From Gnetum montanum (lineage: Eukaryota > Streptophyta > Gnetopsida > Gnetales > Gnetaceae), in assembly GCA_015680685.1 (NCBI GenBank), contig MNCI01014495.1, positions 181,685-245,684 of the forward strand: a stretch of 64,000 nucleotides of DNA, given 5' to 3'. Shown here one piece after another: positions 53,324-64,000 of this stretch. The position numbers were made by a program, and so were the translations under genes. The stretch's first letter is position 1. Each line of letters starts with the position of its first letter. A model generated the notes under the pieces. The model saw nothing but the letters and a program-made list of their open reading frames with translations. It ran no database searches and had not been told where the DNA came from.

Positions 53324-55311
53324 TATCCCTACAATTGAGTAAAAACTTATCCTCAAGTTAACAGGATAGGACTAAGCTTTCTTTACAAAAAATTGGGAAT
53401 GATGGGATTATTAACTGACACTAACTACTAACTGACTTTGAGTGCTTCATTACAAAATTTTATTTGAGTGGATGCATACAAAATGATAGAGTGACAAAAT
53501 AACTGGATAGACATTGAAGATTACAAAATTTGCAAAGGTCTTCAAAAATCCGCTGAAGATGATTCTTCTTGTTACTACTAGCGATGGAAAACTTGTAACC
53601 TTGATTGTTACGTTGATGCTTCTCTAGTTATGTAGAACATTCTTGAAGGATGAACTAAAATTTCTTCTCATCATCCCATGAATCTAGCAAACATGAAGTT
53701 TGAGCTGCTATCTTATATGTGCTACAATTTTTCCATGGGCATATCCTCCATTGTCCCCCTCTTGGCTTTATTTTTGTGCCTGGCAAAAGACCTTCTTCCT
53801 TAAGTGTTTCTTTTAGCATCACTTATAGTCACCAAAGGATCAACATTAGTTTTGATAAATTTTCCTTAATAATTAACCCTTTTCAGATCCCTTAGTTTTC
53901 ATTTAAGTACAAGATGATTATAACAAATTATGCCCAAGGCTATGAGGTAACTAAGATCATCAAGCTATTCACATTATTTTGATCAATTACTATTAGTTAC
54001 CATAATGTTTAAAAATAGGATGTTAGAAAAATTTCAAAGCAGACATCCCTAGCCCCCATGACTAATAAGTGGAACTCCAGAAGCACATAAGTTTTTGAAC
54101 AATTAAAACCAAAGGTCTAATTCAGAAGATGGCCAAGAAATATTAGTGGATATGGAAATAGAAAAGTAGGAAAATTTAAGGAAATGAATGATAAGTAGCC
54201 CCAAAATCATGCATAAATTCAAAGAAATTATCACTGATGTTATAGAAGATGTGAAAGTTAGTTCAAAGCCATTATCAACAACAAGTTATGCAAATAGGTC
54301 CTCCCCAAAACAGGCTCCTACCATAATGCCCTTGCATAACCAATTCTATAGATGTCTGTGGGCACCCCAAGAAGTTAAATGTAGACCATGCCTTTGTTCC
54401 AAACGACACACAACTGTTGTGGTTAGGATGTTTCACTATACTACACAAAACCAAAATGCTCATAATTTCATGCAGCAATGAGGTGAATAATTAGATGAGA
54501 AGGGATTGTAGAGATCAGGATGTAAGGTACTTGACCATGTCCACAATAGGTTCTTGTGAAAAGTATGATTAAAATGATCAACATACATATTTGTCCAAGT
54601 TTAGACTAAGTCCATACCATGAACAGTGATCTCACATTGATGTGTTCCTTCCTACAAACCACCATGGATCCACAACCACCTCAAAGAATAATCATCACTC
54701 CAAGAAGAGAAGAAAAGATAAGAAGGAAGGAAAGGCCCTAATTAGAAGGGCATCTTCAAGCATGGGTAACATGTCTTTTTAGCCCCATAACCAGTTGTTG
54801 TAGCCCATTCTTGTGTCTAAGGGGTGTGTCTTGAATTTTCATTATTGTTTTCTTTTTCTTTTTCTTTTTCTTCTATCTTTTTTTTTTTTTCTTTCTTTCT
54901 TTCTTTCTTTCTTTGTTGAATTTTTTGATGGGAACCACACCATGCAAAGACATTTAGCTTCATGTTATTGGTCAATGGAGGAGCAATGATATGTTCCAAT
55001 AGGAGTTATAAACCACATGAAGGAAGTCAAGAAGAGAATCCAATAAGTTCCCTTGAGGTCACACCCTTTTCCATTTCGACTTGCTCATTTCCTCTTTCTT
55101 CAAGGTACAATGATCATTAATAAATTTTAGTTTCATAAAATAAGAACCAGATTATTTCCATGACAAAGAAATTTTATTTAGAGAACTGGAGGGATGGATG
55201 AGATGGTCTCACTACTTTACACAATTACTTACCCAATCATCTTGATAGCACAGCACAAAAACTCAACACATAGCATTGAATTTTGCATCATGACTTGGAA
55301 ATATTATTAAC
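53324..55311 (-). other. 3' internal region of element G (no intact gene)
   Basis: Reverse-strand counterpart of C0 4900-6274. It holds the conserved block (plus strand GGTCCTCCCCAAAACAGG at 54297) and 'AAGGGGTGTGTCTTGAATTTTC' matching C0 near 4950-4980. The short ORF 54188-54481 overlaps this block and has no domain I recognise. No gene seen. Confidence 0.6.
54837..54916 (+). repeat. Pyrimidine microsatellite (TTTTTC)n(TTTC)n
   Basis: Run of TTTTTC and then CTTT units (TTCTTTCTTTC...). Simple repeat within element G; C0 shows a smaller A/C-rich tract at the matching place (4930-4955). Confidence 0.9.
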
Positions 55312-56158
55312 TGATGAGCAGCGAGGTACCCCTATGCTCAACCATACGAATACAAGTGTGTCACGCACGATCTAGTAAAATTCCAAGGACTAAGTGCCTA
55401 TGCACCTTTGTGGAACAAGGATGGGTTGGTTGATTGTTGTCTTCCCAAGCTTACTTGTATGTCACAATTATATGGTTAAGTAAGCTTAAGGCATATGATT
55501 TTTATATCTTTTCTATTTTTATGTCCTACACTAATAGGAAAGGAGAGAGATAACTCAGTGAGTAATTTAACTTCACTACTCATTAACTAAGTTCTAACTA
55601 GTCCTAACACCAACATCTATTCTCACTTGCTATACACATCCTGAACAAATGCAACACTACTAGGATTACCAAACACTAATCGTTATTGGGTTACCAAGTG
55701 TTACATGCATACTTGAAGTGATTTTACTGAGTGTATTCACTTAGGAGAGTTTTAAGGAGGGAGAGAGAGAGAGAAACATTAATTAACTAAGAAAGAATTT
55801 AATAACAGTAATTAACATTAACTAATCTATTTTGGATGCTACAAGGTTCATCATAAAGTTTGTCTTTATTGCCATACACAAAGTGTGCTCAGGTACACAA
55901 TGCTAGAATAAAGATTCGTTCACTCTATCACTCCTACTGTGGGCACACAAAAATAATTCTAACTCTGGGAGGAAGAAAATGCGAGAGTTTGGCTAAGGGA
56001 CTAACTATCTAATTACAAAACCAAGTGTGCCCACCTCTTATTTATAGGCAAGGAGGCAGGTCTCAATATCAAGTATCTAACATCACATGGTAGGCTCCAA
56101 TATCACGGACCCAATATTGTGGATGCAATATCGTGGCCCCGATATCACGGTTCATCAT
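55312..56158 (-). repeat. Solo LTR in element G (minus strand)
   Basis: 847 bp, plus-strand ends TGATGAGCAGCG...GTTCATCA, TATA box at 56037-56048 on the minus strand, GATATC-type words near 56070-56150. Flanks TTAAC (55307-55311) and TTAAT (56159-56163) look like one target duplication with a C/T change. Sequence on both sides is element G, with no primer site or polypurine tract next to it. Confidence 0.7.
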
Positions 56159-57165
56159 TAATAAAAACATAAAATACATTCATAAAACATAAAGATAATG
56201 ACTCAAGAAAATATAAAAATATAAAGAAATGGAAAACATATGAAGAATCAAAAAATTTTGGAAGAAATAGGAAAATGATAAAAAATTATAAAACAAAAAA
56301 AAAGTGAAAAATACTTTTTAGTTCTTGAACTAGGATGGAGCATCTCCTACATGACTAATCTTATGACCACACATTTAAGAGATGGACTGCACAATCTCCT
56401 AGTTATGCACCACCAATTTTCCATCTATCACCATCACTAATTTAATTAATCATGTGGTAGTACATCTAACATTGGTAATAGTCTCATTTGAATCATTCAG
56501 AGAAGTATTTTCATCTGTACTTGAAGGTATTTCCATTTTGGGGGGTCTAGATGTGTTTGCTTCTTTTTCTTGATTTTCTATTTTAATTCCCAAGTCTCTG
56601 TGTTTAATCCTTTTCTGGTGTATAATCAGAGTGTAAGATATATGTGTCTAAGTCCTTTGTTTGGTATGTTTTCTTAATTCTAGCACTAATAAGTAGATCA
56701 ATTGCTTTCATGCATCTTTGAAACAGTTTTATATTCTTATTTTCAAGCCACTATGTGTCTTCTAGTTTAGTGGCTACTACGTAGACTAGTTTTTACTCAC
56801 ACACTTGTTCCTTAGCCTTTTTGTGGGTTGTGTTAATATTTCGAATTTCCAGTCCACAACTGCACCTTAACTATTAGTGATGCATAGATTTTCCTATCTC
56901 TCCACAATGATAAGTTCATCATTTATGTCTTGTGTTGGAATGGTAATGGTTATTGGCTTTTGCATATGATTAGGAGACATTATTTTGGCAAGGAAGGCTA
57001 TTGTAGTAGATTGACCTTATGCTAGTTTGATGTGCTAGTAGGTCTACATGTTTTGTGCTTGTGTGAAGAAACTACCCTAAAGAAAGGATGTTTCTGAGGT
57101 TGTGATTAAGATCTACTAACATTATCACTTCTGTGTATTTTCATAGCACAAGTGCTATTCTCTCG
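56159..57165 (-). other. Post-gag region of element G
   Basis: A/T-rich; its first part (56160-56320) is the reverse of the T-rich post-gag repeats in C0 and D. No gene seen. Confidence 0.55.
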
Positions 57166-57420
57166 TTAATGTTGTAGTGCCAAACCTTCTTGCGTTCTCG
57201 ATGGTGGCATATGGTGGAGGGAAGTATGAGAATATTGAGGATATGATGAAGGATGAGAGGTGTGAGGTGGTGATCTCATGGAAGATGTTGCGATATGTTG
57301 ATATTTGGGAGAGTGATGGTAGTGATTTGAGGTAGAAGTAGAACCAGTTGGGGAAATAGGTTGTTGAACATAATATCCGTACAGGTTTAGCTGGTAGTAA
57401 GGGTAGTTACATTCATACAT
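57166..57420 (-). pseudogene. gag: gag C-terminal fragment of element G
   Basis: 84 open codons on the minus strand, Tyr/Ser/His/Pro-rich (YGYYVQQPISPTGSTSTSNH), matching the gag C-terminus of C at 43180-43380 and of K at 63830. The rest of this gag is missing upstream (right side), so G is truncated here. Confidence 0.75.
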
Positions 57421-57570
57421 TTTTTTTGTGTAGCCTGTGATGATGCCATGATAAAATTTTCAAATTTCTTTAGCAGATGAGTCATCCTCTCTCACAATAA
57501 ATCCACAATTAAAAAATATCAATCAATCTAGCCTACCTTTAACTACCCTTCTTATTGTCTTAGATCAAAT
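57421..57570. other. Unassigned sequence between G and J
   Basis: 150 bp A/T-rich sequence without recognisable feature. It may be a remnant of G or C, or true host DNA. Confidence 0.3.
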
Positions 57571-58496
57571 TGATGTTTAAACGCTCATGGTAGAAATCCT
57601 CAATGCTAACCTCCTTACTTCTAATAAAGTCATATTTTTGGAGAATGTGATATCACAACTACAATATCGTACCAACAATGTCATAATCCATGTTACATCA
57701 TTATTGATACCATGTCTTGGGATGTGTGCAACCCTATAAATACCAACACTTGGATGCACAATCAACAACTCTTCATTTCAAGTCTTAGGGAAACTCTTGC
57801 AATTTGTTTTCTTACTTAGTGATAGAGTGAATGCCCATAGTGGGATGTTTAGCTATTGAACAGAAATCTTTATTCAAGTGAATTGTACTTGAATGCAGTT
57901 CATGATGGAAATAAAGATCAAGATTACTTTCCATCATTGCAACATCCACTTAGTTCTATTTGTTTACTTAGCAAAATTTTCTTATTTCTTTAGCCTAATC
58001 ATTTACATTTTCCAAGCACTTTATTTTATTTATTCATTAGTAAAGTGGAATGAGTACAACTAGTTTCGAGTGTTAAAGTGTAATCGTTTGATAACCGAAT
58101 AGTGGTTTCACTTGATTCGCTTAGTGGTGAATTCACTTGGTAATCCCAGTAACAATTACATGAGTTCATGATTTGTTCGACAAGCCAAGAAAGCTCATCA
58201 TTATAGGATAGAATAGATTTACATTTTTTTTCATTACTTAGATTTAGCATTTAACTTCATTTCCATTATGTTTGTGGTTAGGAGTAAAATGAGCCTCATA
58301 ACATCACATAACATATGCCTCACTATGAGTTAAACCATACACACACTTCACTAACTAAGGGTGAGAAGAGACTGATCACGAACTTAACATCAATTACTAG
58401 CATAATAACATTTTCCATCTACGAATTATGATCTCATCATGCACTAACACTTGTGACTTGTATGGTAGAGTGTTGGGATTGCACCACCACTCATCA
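57571..58496 (+). repeat. 5' LTR of Athila-like element J
   Basis: Ends ACCACTCATCA at 58496, followed by a primer site, so it is a 5' LTR. The start at TGATGTTTAAACG (57571) is a best guess; the next fixed point is GTGATATCACAAC at 57647. TATA box CTATAAATA at 57734. Diverged from the D/K LTRs. Confidence 0.65.
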
Positions 58497-58497
58497 T

Positions 58498-58515
58498 TGG
58501 CATCATTGCCAGGGA
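58498..58515 (+). promoter_or_regulatory. tRNA-Asp primer-binding site of element J
   Basis: TGGCATCATTGCCAGGGA, related to the tRNA-Asp complement TGGCGCCGTTGCCGGGGA with four changes. Confidence 0.72.
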
Positions 58516-58639
58516 CATGTCAATGTATTCTAGTAATTGATCTTATAAAGTACATTGTATTAAGAACCATAAAGTTAATATTTATTTATTTAATGAATTC
58601 TAATAACACACACACTTAACTAAGCATCACACATATAAA

Positions 58640-60798
58640 ATGGCTTCAACACTTAAGGAAAAATTGTCACCTACCAAAGAGTTGTAAAAGAGCAATGATA
58701 GAACAAATGATGATGAGGACTAGAGTATGCCTATGCAAACATGGATCTCATACGCTCACACTAATCTCTATTACCTTGATTTTACATTCATCTTTCATCA
58801 AGATGGGTAATTAAGGTGGAGAGACCTATAGGGCAACATTTTTTTGCCTCCTAAGCATTCAACACCCACCATGCTTCAAATAGCTTTAAGGGAAATGAAT
58901 CTAAGCTATGTGCAAGAGGGGTATCATGTGATCAAAAACATGACAATACCATACATGAGACCAAACATGAGAATAACATGAGAAAGCATATTCACTCTCT
59001 TGTTGTCCTTAAAGAATTTGATGGTGATGCATTTGTAGCAAAGAAACTCCATCATAATCATGAAGTCCATTCACAAATGCCTAGTATTCCTCAGGAAGAA
59101 TCTATAAAGGTACATTTACACTCAACCCTTGCAAAGACACCAAGAAGAGAAGAAAATAACTCTAAGTACAAGTAGGACTCAAGGCCTAGAGTTTCTACTA
59201 GATCACAAAGAAATGAATTCCAGATCATAGAAGGAGAACTAGTTAGCATCGTTCTCCAACTTCTTCATCTTTCTCCTCATAATCATCGATGGACTTTGAA
59301 AAAAGAAAATGAAAGTACAAAGATCATGACAAGGAGAGACATCAGGCTCATGATAGACATGAGTATCGTCAAAGGTATCTTGATGAGGAAGATGATGAAT
59401 GTGAATCCCAAAGAGATAGGGAAAGATGTGAAGAGAGAGAGAAATATCAGTATCAAAGGGAACATCACTATAATCAAGCATATGAATCCTATGATCATGA
59501 AGAACCCCTGTTGGCTACTCGTAGCATGATCAACATAAGGAAAGCAGTGTACATTCCAACTAGGCATGTGAGAGACAGCTGCATCAAGCGACTCGATATG
59601 AACAATACTCCTAAGTTTGAAGGCAGGTATAACATATATCCACAACATCACCTTTAAGAATTTTACAATGCATATGCCCTACAAAATATCAAATGTGATT
59701 GGAAAAAATTGAAGTTGTTTTCCATGACACTTATCAAAGAGGCAGAAAGCTAGTACAAATCCTTGGAACCTAAATCAATCAGAAGGTGGAGTACCATGCT
59801 TGAACTTTTCAATGATAAATACCACACCTACTCTCAGGTGTCCAATCTTAGAAAGAAAATCTAGAGTTGAAAGCAAGGGACACACGAATCCTTTGACGCG
59901 ATAATGAGCAGATACTACTCTCTTCTGCATAGGTACCGAGGCCATGGATTTTCCCAAAGGAAGTAGCTTAGGCACATTGTTGATCAGTTGAGAAATAAAA
60001 CCAGGGAAACCCTTAGGGTCTATGCCTAATGAATACTATCAGAAATGACCACCCATTGAATATAGAGGCTAATTGACCAAGTGGTGAAGAAGGAAGGTGA
60101 GCTAAAAAAGAGAGAATTAGCTAAGAAATATAACTTAGATCCATCTATCAAAAAAAGAGATGTACAAATATGTGACAAACAAGAGGAAAAAACCTTGGAA
60201 GAGGTGATCTAGAAGAAAACTCTACCAATTTAGAAATCTAGCAACAACATAGCAACCAAGGTAGAAAAGATGTGGGACTCAGTGGATGAAAAATTTGCTA
60301 TAGCCTTAAAAATTGTAAAAGAAAGAACTAAACAAGCCTTCAATAAGGAAAAGGAGAAGAAAAAGAAAAGAGACTATGGATGTGAACACTATAAACAAAA
60401 AGAAAAGTTGCTTCAATGGAAGAATTTTTTGAATCAAGCTCAAAGGATGAGGAAGGGTGTACAGTGTGCCAGTACAAACATCCTAAGGGATGTTATCCTA
60501 TGATGGCACATTTATAAGAATCAGGGGTATATGCATTTAATCTAAGATTCATCAAAAAGAAAATGTCAAAACGGTTACCTTACCCTCAAGGTAACTACCA
60601 ACAGATCTTCCAACCAGTGTATTATCCATGTAGATCTTATCCACAACTACAGGAGCAATATCAGCAACCACAATTGTGGGTAATGCCACCATCGAGCTAG
60701 TAGTACCCATATCGGAAACTAGACCACTATGAATACTATGTGCAATGTTCGATATCTCTAGGAAACACAATAGTTCATACTTTACAATATTATCCACC
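58640..60798 (+). pseudogene. gag: gag of element J, cut by element K
   Basis: Starts near ATG 58640 and passes through many frames. The Arg/Lys/Asp/His-rich spacer is at about 59150-59490. The capsid core is about 59600-60030 (IKRLDMNNTPKFEG, KLKLFSMTLIKEAES, RRWSTMLELFNDKYHTYSQV). The coiled-coil-like charged tail lies at 60060-60400. The Cys/His motif is C-T-V-C-Q-Y-K-H-P-K-G-C near 60460-60500. The Tyr/Gln/Pro-rich end breaks off at 60798, where K's LTR starts. Confidence 0.8.
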
Positions 60799-61585
60799 TG
60801 AGTGATATCACATCCCTCGCGATATCGCATATGCGATATCGCGGTGTGCAGTCATATCTATAAATAAGAGGCGGCTCTCCCTTGTTTCTCATCCTAGGCT
60901 TAGACCGTAGTGAAACTCTGGTAGATTGATCACTCTAGAGATAGGATATTTTCCATGTGCCCATAGTAGGAGTCCTAAAGTGAACGAATCTTTATTCGAG
61001 CAAACATTGTACTTGAACACAAGTTTGTGTACGGCAATAAAGATGAACTTCTTAGATAAACCTTGCAGTGCATGGAATAGACTAAACAGGCTTTTATTTA
61101 TTGTTATTTACTATTTTCCATTTAAATGCTTTATTAGTGATTAAATATTTCTCAACCCTTCTCTCCTAGTTAAGTGTCTTAGTATGACCGCTTCGAGCAC
61201 ATGCGTTACGTGTGGTGATCCCAGCAAGGACTAGCGTTTGGTAACCACGATTGCATCGGTTCAGGGGGTATACGGTAAGTGGGAACGGATGCTGATGCTA
61301 GGTTAATTCAGACCTAGTTAGTTAGTTAAAGTTAGTAAATTAGTCTCTTCACCCTTCAACTCAATAGCATAGGAGATAAAAATAGAAAATATATAAAAAT
61401 CATATACCTCAAACTTACTTAACCATACACCATGACAACTACAAGTAAGTCTAGGAAGACAACGAATAATTAACCTTAAGTGTTCCATGAGGCATGTAGG
61501 TACTTAGTCTACGAAGTTTGACCGGATCGCGCGTGTTACGCTCGTATTCGTATGGTTAAGTGTAGGGGTACCTCGCCACTCATCA
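60799..61585 (+). repeat. 5' LTR of Athila-like element K
   Basis: 787 bp from TGAGTGATATCAC to CACTCATCA. It contains a perfect 26-bp palindrome at 60818-60843 (arms CGCGATATCGCAT) and TATAAATA at 60860. It is followed by a primer site and gag. It lies within J's gag; K's other end is outside the window, so the target duplication is unknown. Confidence 0.8.
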
Positions 61586-61586
61586 T

Positions 61587-61604
61587 TGGCACCATTGTCA
61601 GGGA
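61587..61604 (+). promoter_or_regulatory. tRNA-Asp primer-binding site of element K
   Basis: TGGCACCATTGTCAGGGA; four changes from the tRNA-Asp(GTC) complement, all of the C/T or G/A kind. Confidence 0.75.
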
Positions 61605-61729
61605 CTAAGTGTTGGTGCGCTAAGTAGAATGTAAGAGATCATTCACATCGTTGGGAGATTAAACAAACCTTAGGGTTAATTAAATAAGAAAAATTTTATA
61701 ACGGTTAAATAGCACACCAATAAGACACA

Positions 61730-64000
61730 ATGTCTTCTTCTTATTCTCATAAGAGCAATACGCCACCTAGGGATCATACAAAGAATAGTCGCAGTCCAAA
61801 ACACATAAGAAAAATCAGCCAGTTCCTCAACAATATAGGGTGGAGTATACTCACCCCGATGAGTATATTTCCAATTTTACTTTTATCTTCCATCAAGATG
61901 AACATATGCGCTAGAGAGATTTGCAAGGTAACATTGTGTTACCTCCAGATCGTGCAGTCCCCAACATGCTCCTCCGTGCTTTGGCACAGATCAACATGAC
62001 TCAGCTCTATGCTGAATACGTTGTGAAAAATTTTGACATGAGGGATTACCATCCCACAGCTTTACAAACTTATGAGGGACTCAAGGCAGGAGAGCCAACA
62101 TACACTGTTGAAGGGCAAAGAGGTCCCGCACATCCTAAGTGAAATTGGAGATGGTGAACCACTTGTAATAGGTTCTCTATTGAAAGATGTTCCCCCTCCT
62201 AATGATAGTGAGGAGGTGGGGTATCAGAACCTACACTACATGATACACAACCTTGGTTCTAATCCCCATGAATGCCAACTGTTCATTGAGGGAACAACAA
62301 CACATGACAAGGACGGGCACTCAGATCATCATCACGATCGGGGCCGAAGCCATAGAAGCGAAGGTAGGAAACATCGTCATGGCGATGGTTCTCCTTCTTC
62401 TTCCCCTTCTTCACATCATTCACCCTCTCCTTCCACCTCTGGCGTAGTCATAGAGAGCATAACAGTGAGGATAGAGGTAGACAAAATGAAAGACCTCGAC
62501 GAGAGAGTCGAGAGAGAGGACAAGGGCATGAACGAAGGGAAAGTAGGGAACAATGCAAACATCATAGACTTCATGAAAGAGATGATCATGATGAGCCCCT
62601 ACTTGCAACCCGAAGTATGCTAGACATCATGGAGGCAGTGAGAATACTGACAAGGCATTTAAGAGACAGTATGATCAAGCATTTAGACATGAACAATATC
62701 CCACGCTTTGAGGGGGGATACAACGCTGATCCGCAACATCATTTATAGGCATTCCACAATGCCTGTGCCTTGCAAAACATAGAGAACGAGTGGCAAAAAC
62801 TCAAGCTGTTTCCCAGGACACTCATCAAGGAAGCAGAGAGTTGGTACCGATCCTTAGAACCGAAAATCATTAGGAGGTGGAGTACGATGTTAGAACTCTT
62901 CAACGATAAATATCAAACGTACTCTAGAGTGTCTAACTAGCGTAAGTAGATCCAAGGATGGAAGCAAGGTAATCATGAACCCTTGGATGCTGCCATGGGC
63001 CGCTACTACACATTGTTACATCGTTGCCCGGGCCATGGTTACGCACAACGGGACCAACTTCGCCACATCGTAGATGGGCTAAGACATGAGACTAGGAGAA
63101 CCCTTGGGACTTATGCCAAAGGGAGACTATCAGAACTTAGATCCCATGAAATTCATTGCTTGTTGGAGCAAGTAGCCAAAGAAAAAAGGGAGCTACGAAA
63201 AAGAGAGAGCACGGAAAAATATAACCGTGATCCCTCTCTTCGAAAGAAGGGAGTGAGATTTTACGATGAAAAGGATGAGTCACCACTCAAAGAGTTGGTG
63301 AACAGAAAAACCTTGCTGATTCAAAAGCTAACAATAGAAGTATCGGCTAAGGTAGATGAAGTATGGAGCTCCTTAGACAGTAAAATTGAAACTGTCCTAA
63401 AGATCATAGAGGAGTCTAAGGAGGAACGAAGTAGTGACAAGAACAAGACAAATCAGAGAGATTTAGGCCTTGCACATGACAAGGGTAAGGGGAAAATAAC
63501 TATCTCCGATGAGGTTGTGGACTCAAACACAGATGATGATGGTGGATGTGAGATCTGCTACTATGACCATCCTAAGGGATGTTGTCCAATCATCTCACAT
63601 CTACAAGAGTCTGGGGTGTATGCACTCAACCCGAGACTTAACAAACGGTAGACACCCCATAGGTTACCTTATCCCCAAGGTAACCCAAGACAGTTCTACC
63701 AACCATTGACATACTATCCAAGTGGAACTCCACCACAATCCATTAGGCAACATCAATAGTGGCAACACCCATAGTCATGGGGGATGCCACCACCTAGGCA
63801 ACAATACCCTCACCGACAACCCGATCCTTATGGTTACTATGTGCAACAACCGATTTCTCCAAGTGACCCTGTGGGTCAAACAACTCCCCAACGTCACTAC
63901 CAAGTTTGGGAGTACTTTAGAAGGACTCCTTCTCCTCCGGGAGATGCTCCATACCCATGCCATCCTCCTAATTCGTTCGCACCTCTTCCACCGGTAGTTC
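61730..64000 (+). pseudogene. gag: gag of element K, best preserved copy, runs off right edge
   Basis: ATG 61730. N-terminal part 61730-62150 in two frames (RAVPNMLLRALAQINMTQ). Ser/His/Arg-rich spacer at about 62320-62620. Capsid 62690-63110 (NIPRFEGGYNADPQHHL, KLKLFPRTLIKEAESWYRSL, RRWSTMLELFNDKYQTYSRV). It is open from 62983 to 63651 (222 codons) through 'RRTLGTYAKGRLSELRSHE', a charged coiled-coil region and the Cys/His motif C-E-I-C-Y-Y-D-H-P-K-G-C-C at 63553-63591. The Gln/Pro/Tyr-rich C-terminus continues past the window edge. Few stops make it the reference for this gag family here. Confidence 0.85.

Noticed and set aside
54837-54916. Possible tail of a SINE or LINE
   Set aside because: Pure pyrimidine simple repeat without adjoining SINE/LINE sequence or target duplication; a related tract lies in C0.
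57421-57570. Candidate host gene or exon between G and J
   Set aside because: Too short, A/T-rich, no open frame or splice pattern.

Overview
The window is nuclear DNA from a seed plant, probably an angiosperm. I find no host gene. Essentially all of it is old, nested Ty3/gypsy LTR retrotransposons carrying many in-frame stops and frameshifts. The plant call rests on two Ty3/gypsy lineages known from plants: Tat-type elements (dual RNase H pol, very large size, antisense extra gene) and Athila-like elements (tRNA-Asp primer site, LTRs of about 0.8-0.9 kb bounded by TGATGA...TCATCA). I cannot name the species. All homology statements come from reading and comparing copies inside the window plus general family knowledge; no database was searched.

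Layout. (1) 1-4361: minus-strand 5' end of a Tat element (A: LTR, leader, gag) that runs off the left edge. It is inserted in the 3' internal part of an Athila-like element (C0, 4362-6274), whose LTR lies at 6275-7112. (2) 7113-7658 and 42118-43400: the two halves of one Athila-like gag (C), split by Tat element B. B spans 7659-42112 with a perfect 5-bp target duplication CCTAT. (3) B's own 3' LTR is split at 25669/41486 by a second Tat element, E (25670-41480, target duplication CATCT). B alone is about 18.6 kb and E about 15.8 kb. (4) 43779-57420: a minus-strand Athila-like element (G). Its 3' LTR is split by a complete but pol-less element D (44331-52889, target duplication CAAGG), and its internal region holds a solo LTR (55312-56158). 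(5) 57571-64000: a plus-strand Athila-like element (J), cut in its gag by another one (K) that runs off the right edge.

The most interesting object is a spliced gene on the strand opposite to transcription of Tat elements B (14105-18494) and E (29710-34111), placed between protease and reverse transcriptase. Each copy shows a TATA box, an ATG about 150 bp downstream of it, eight exons separated by seven introns, a stop codon and an AATAAA signal. Exon lengths are the same or differ by multiples of three in seven of eight exons (119/119, 450/450, 275/278, 354/321, 168/165, 830/821, 126/135; exon 4 is 1054/1032 and carries frameshifts). The protein would be about 1,100 residues, with a plant-transposon-type domain, a charged low-complexity segment and a coiled coil. 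Element D carries a sense-strand ORF with what looks like the same domain plan. The Tat order is therefore gag-pro -> <- antisense gene | RT-RNaseH-second RNaseH-integrase ->, with arrays built on the core TTAAACTAGCA (and variants) at each module boundary. E has also lost about 2.4 kb of gag, so it could only have moved with proteins from a relative such as B.
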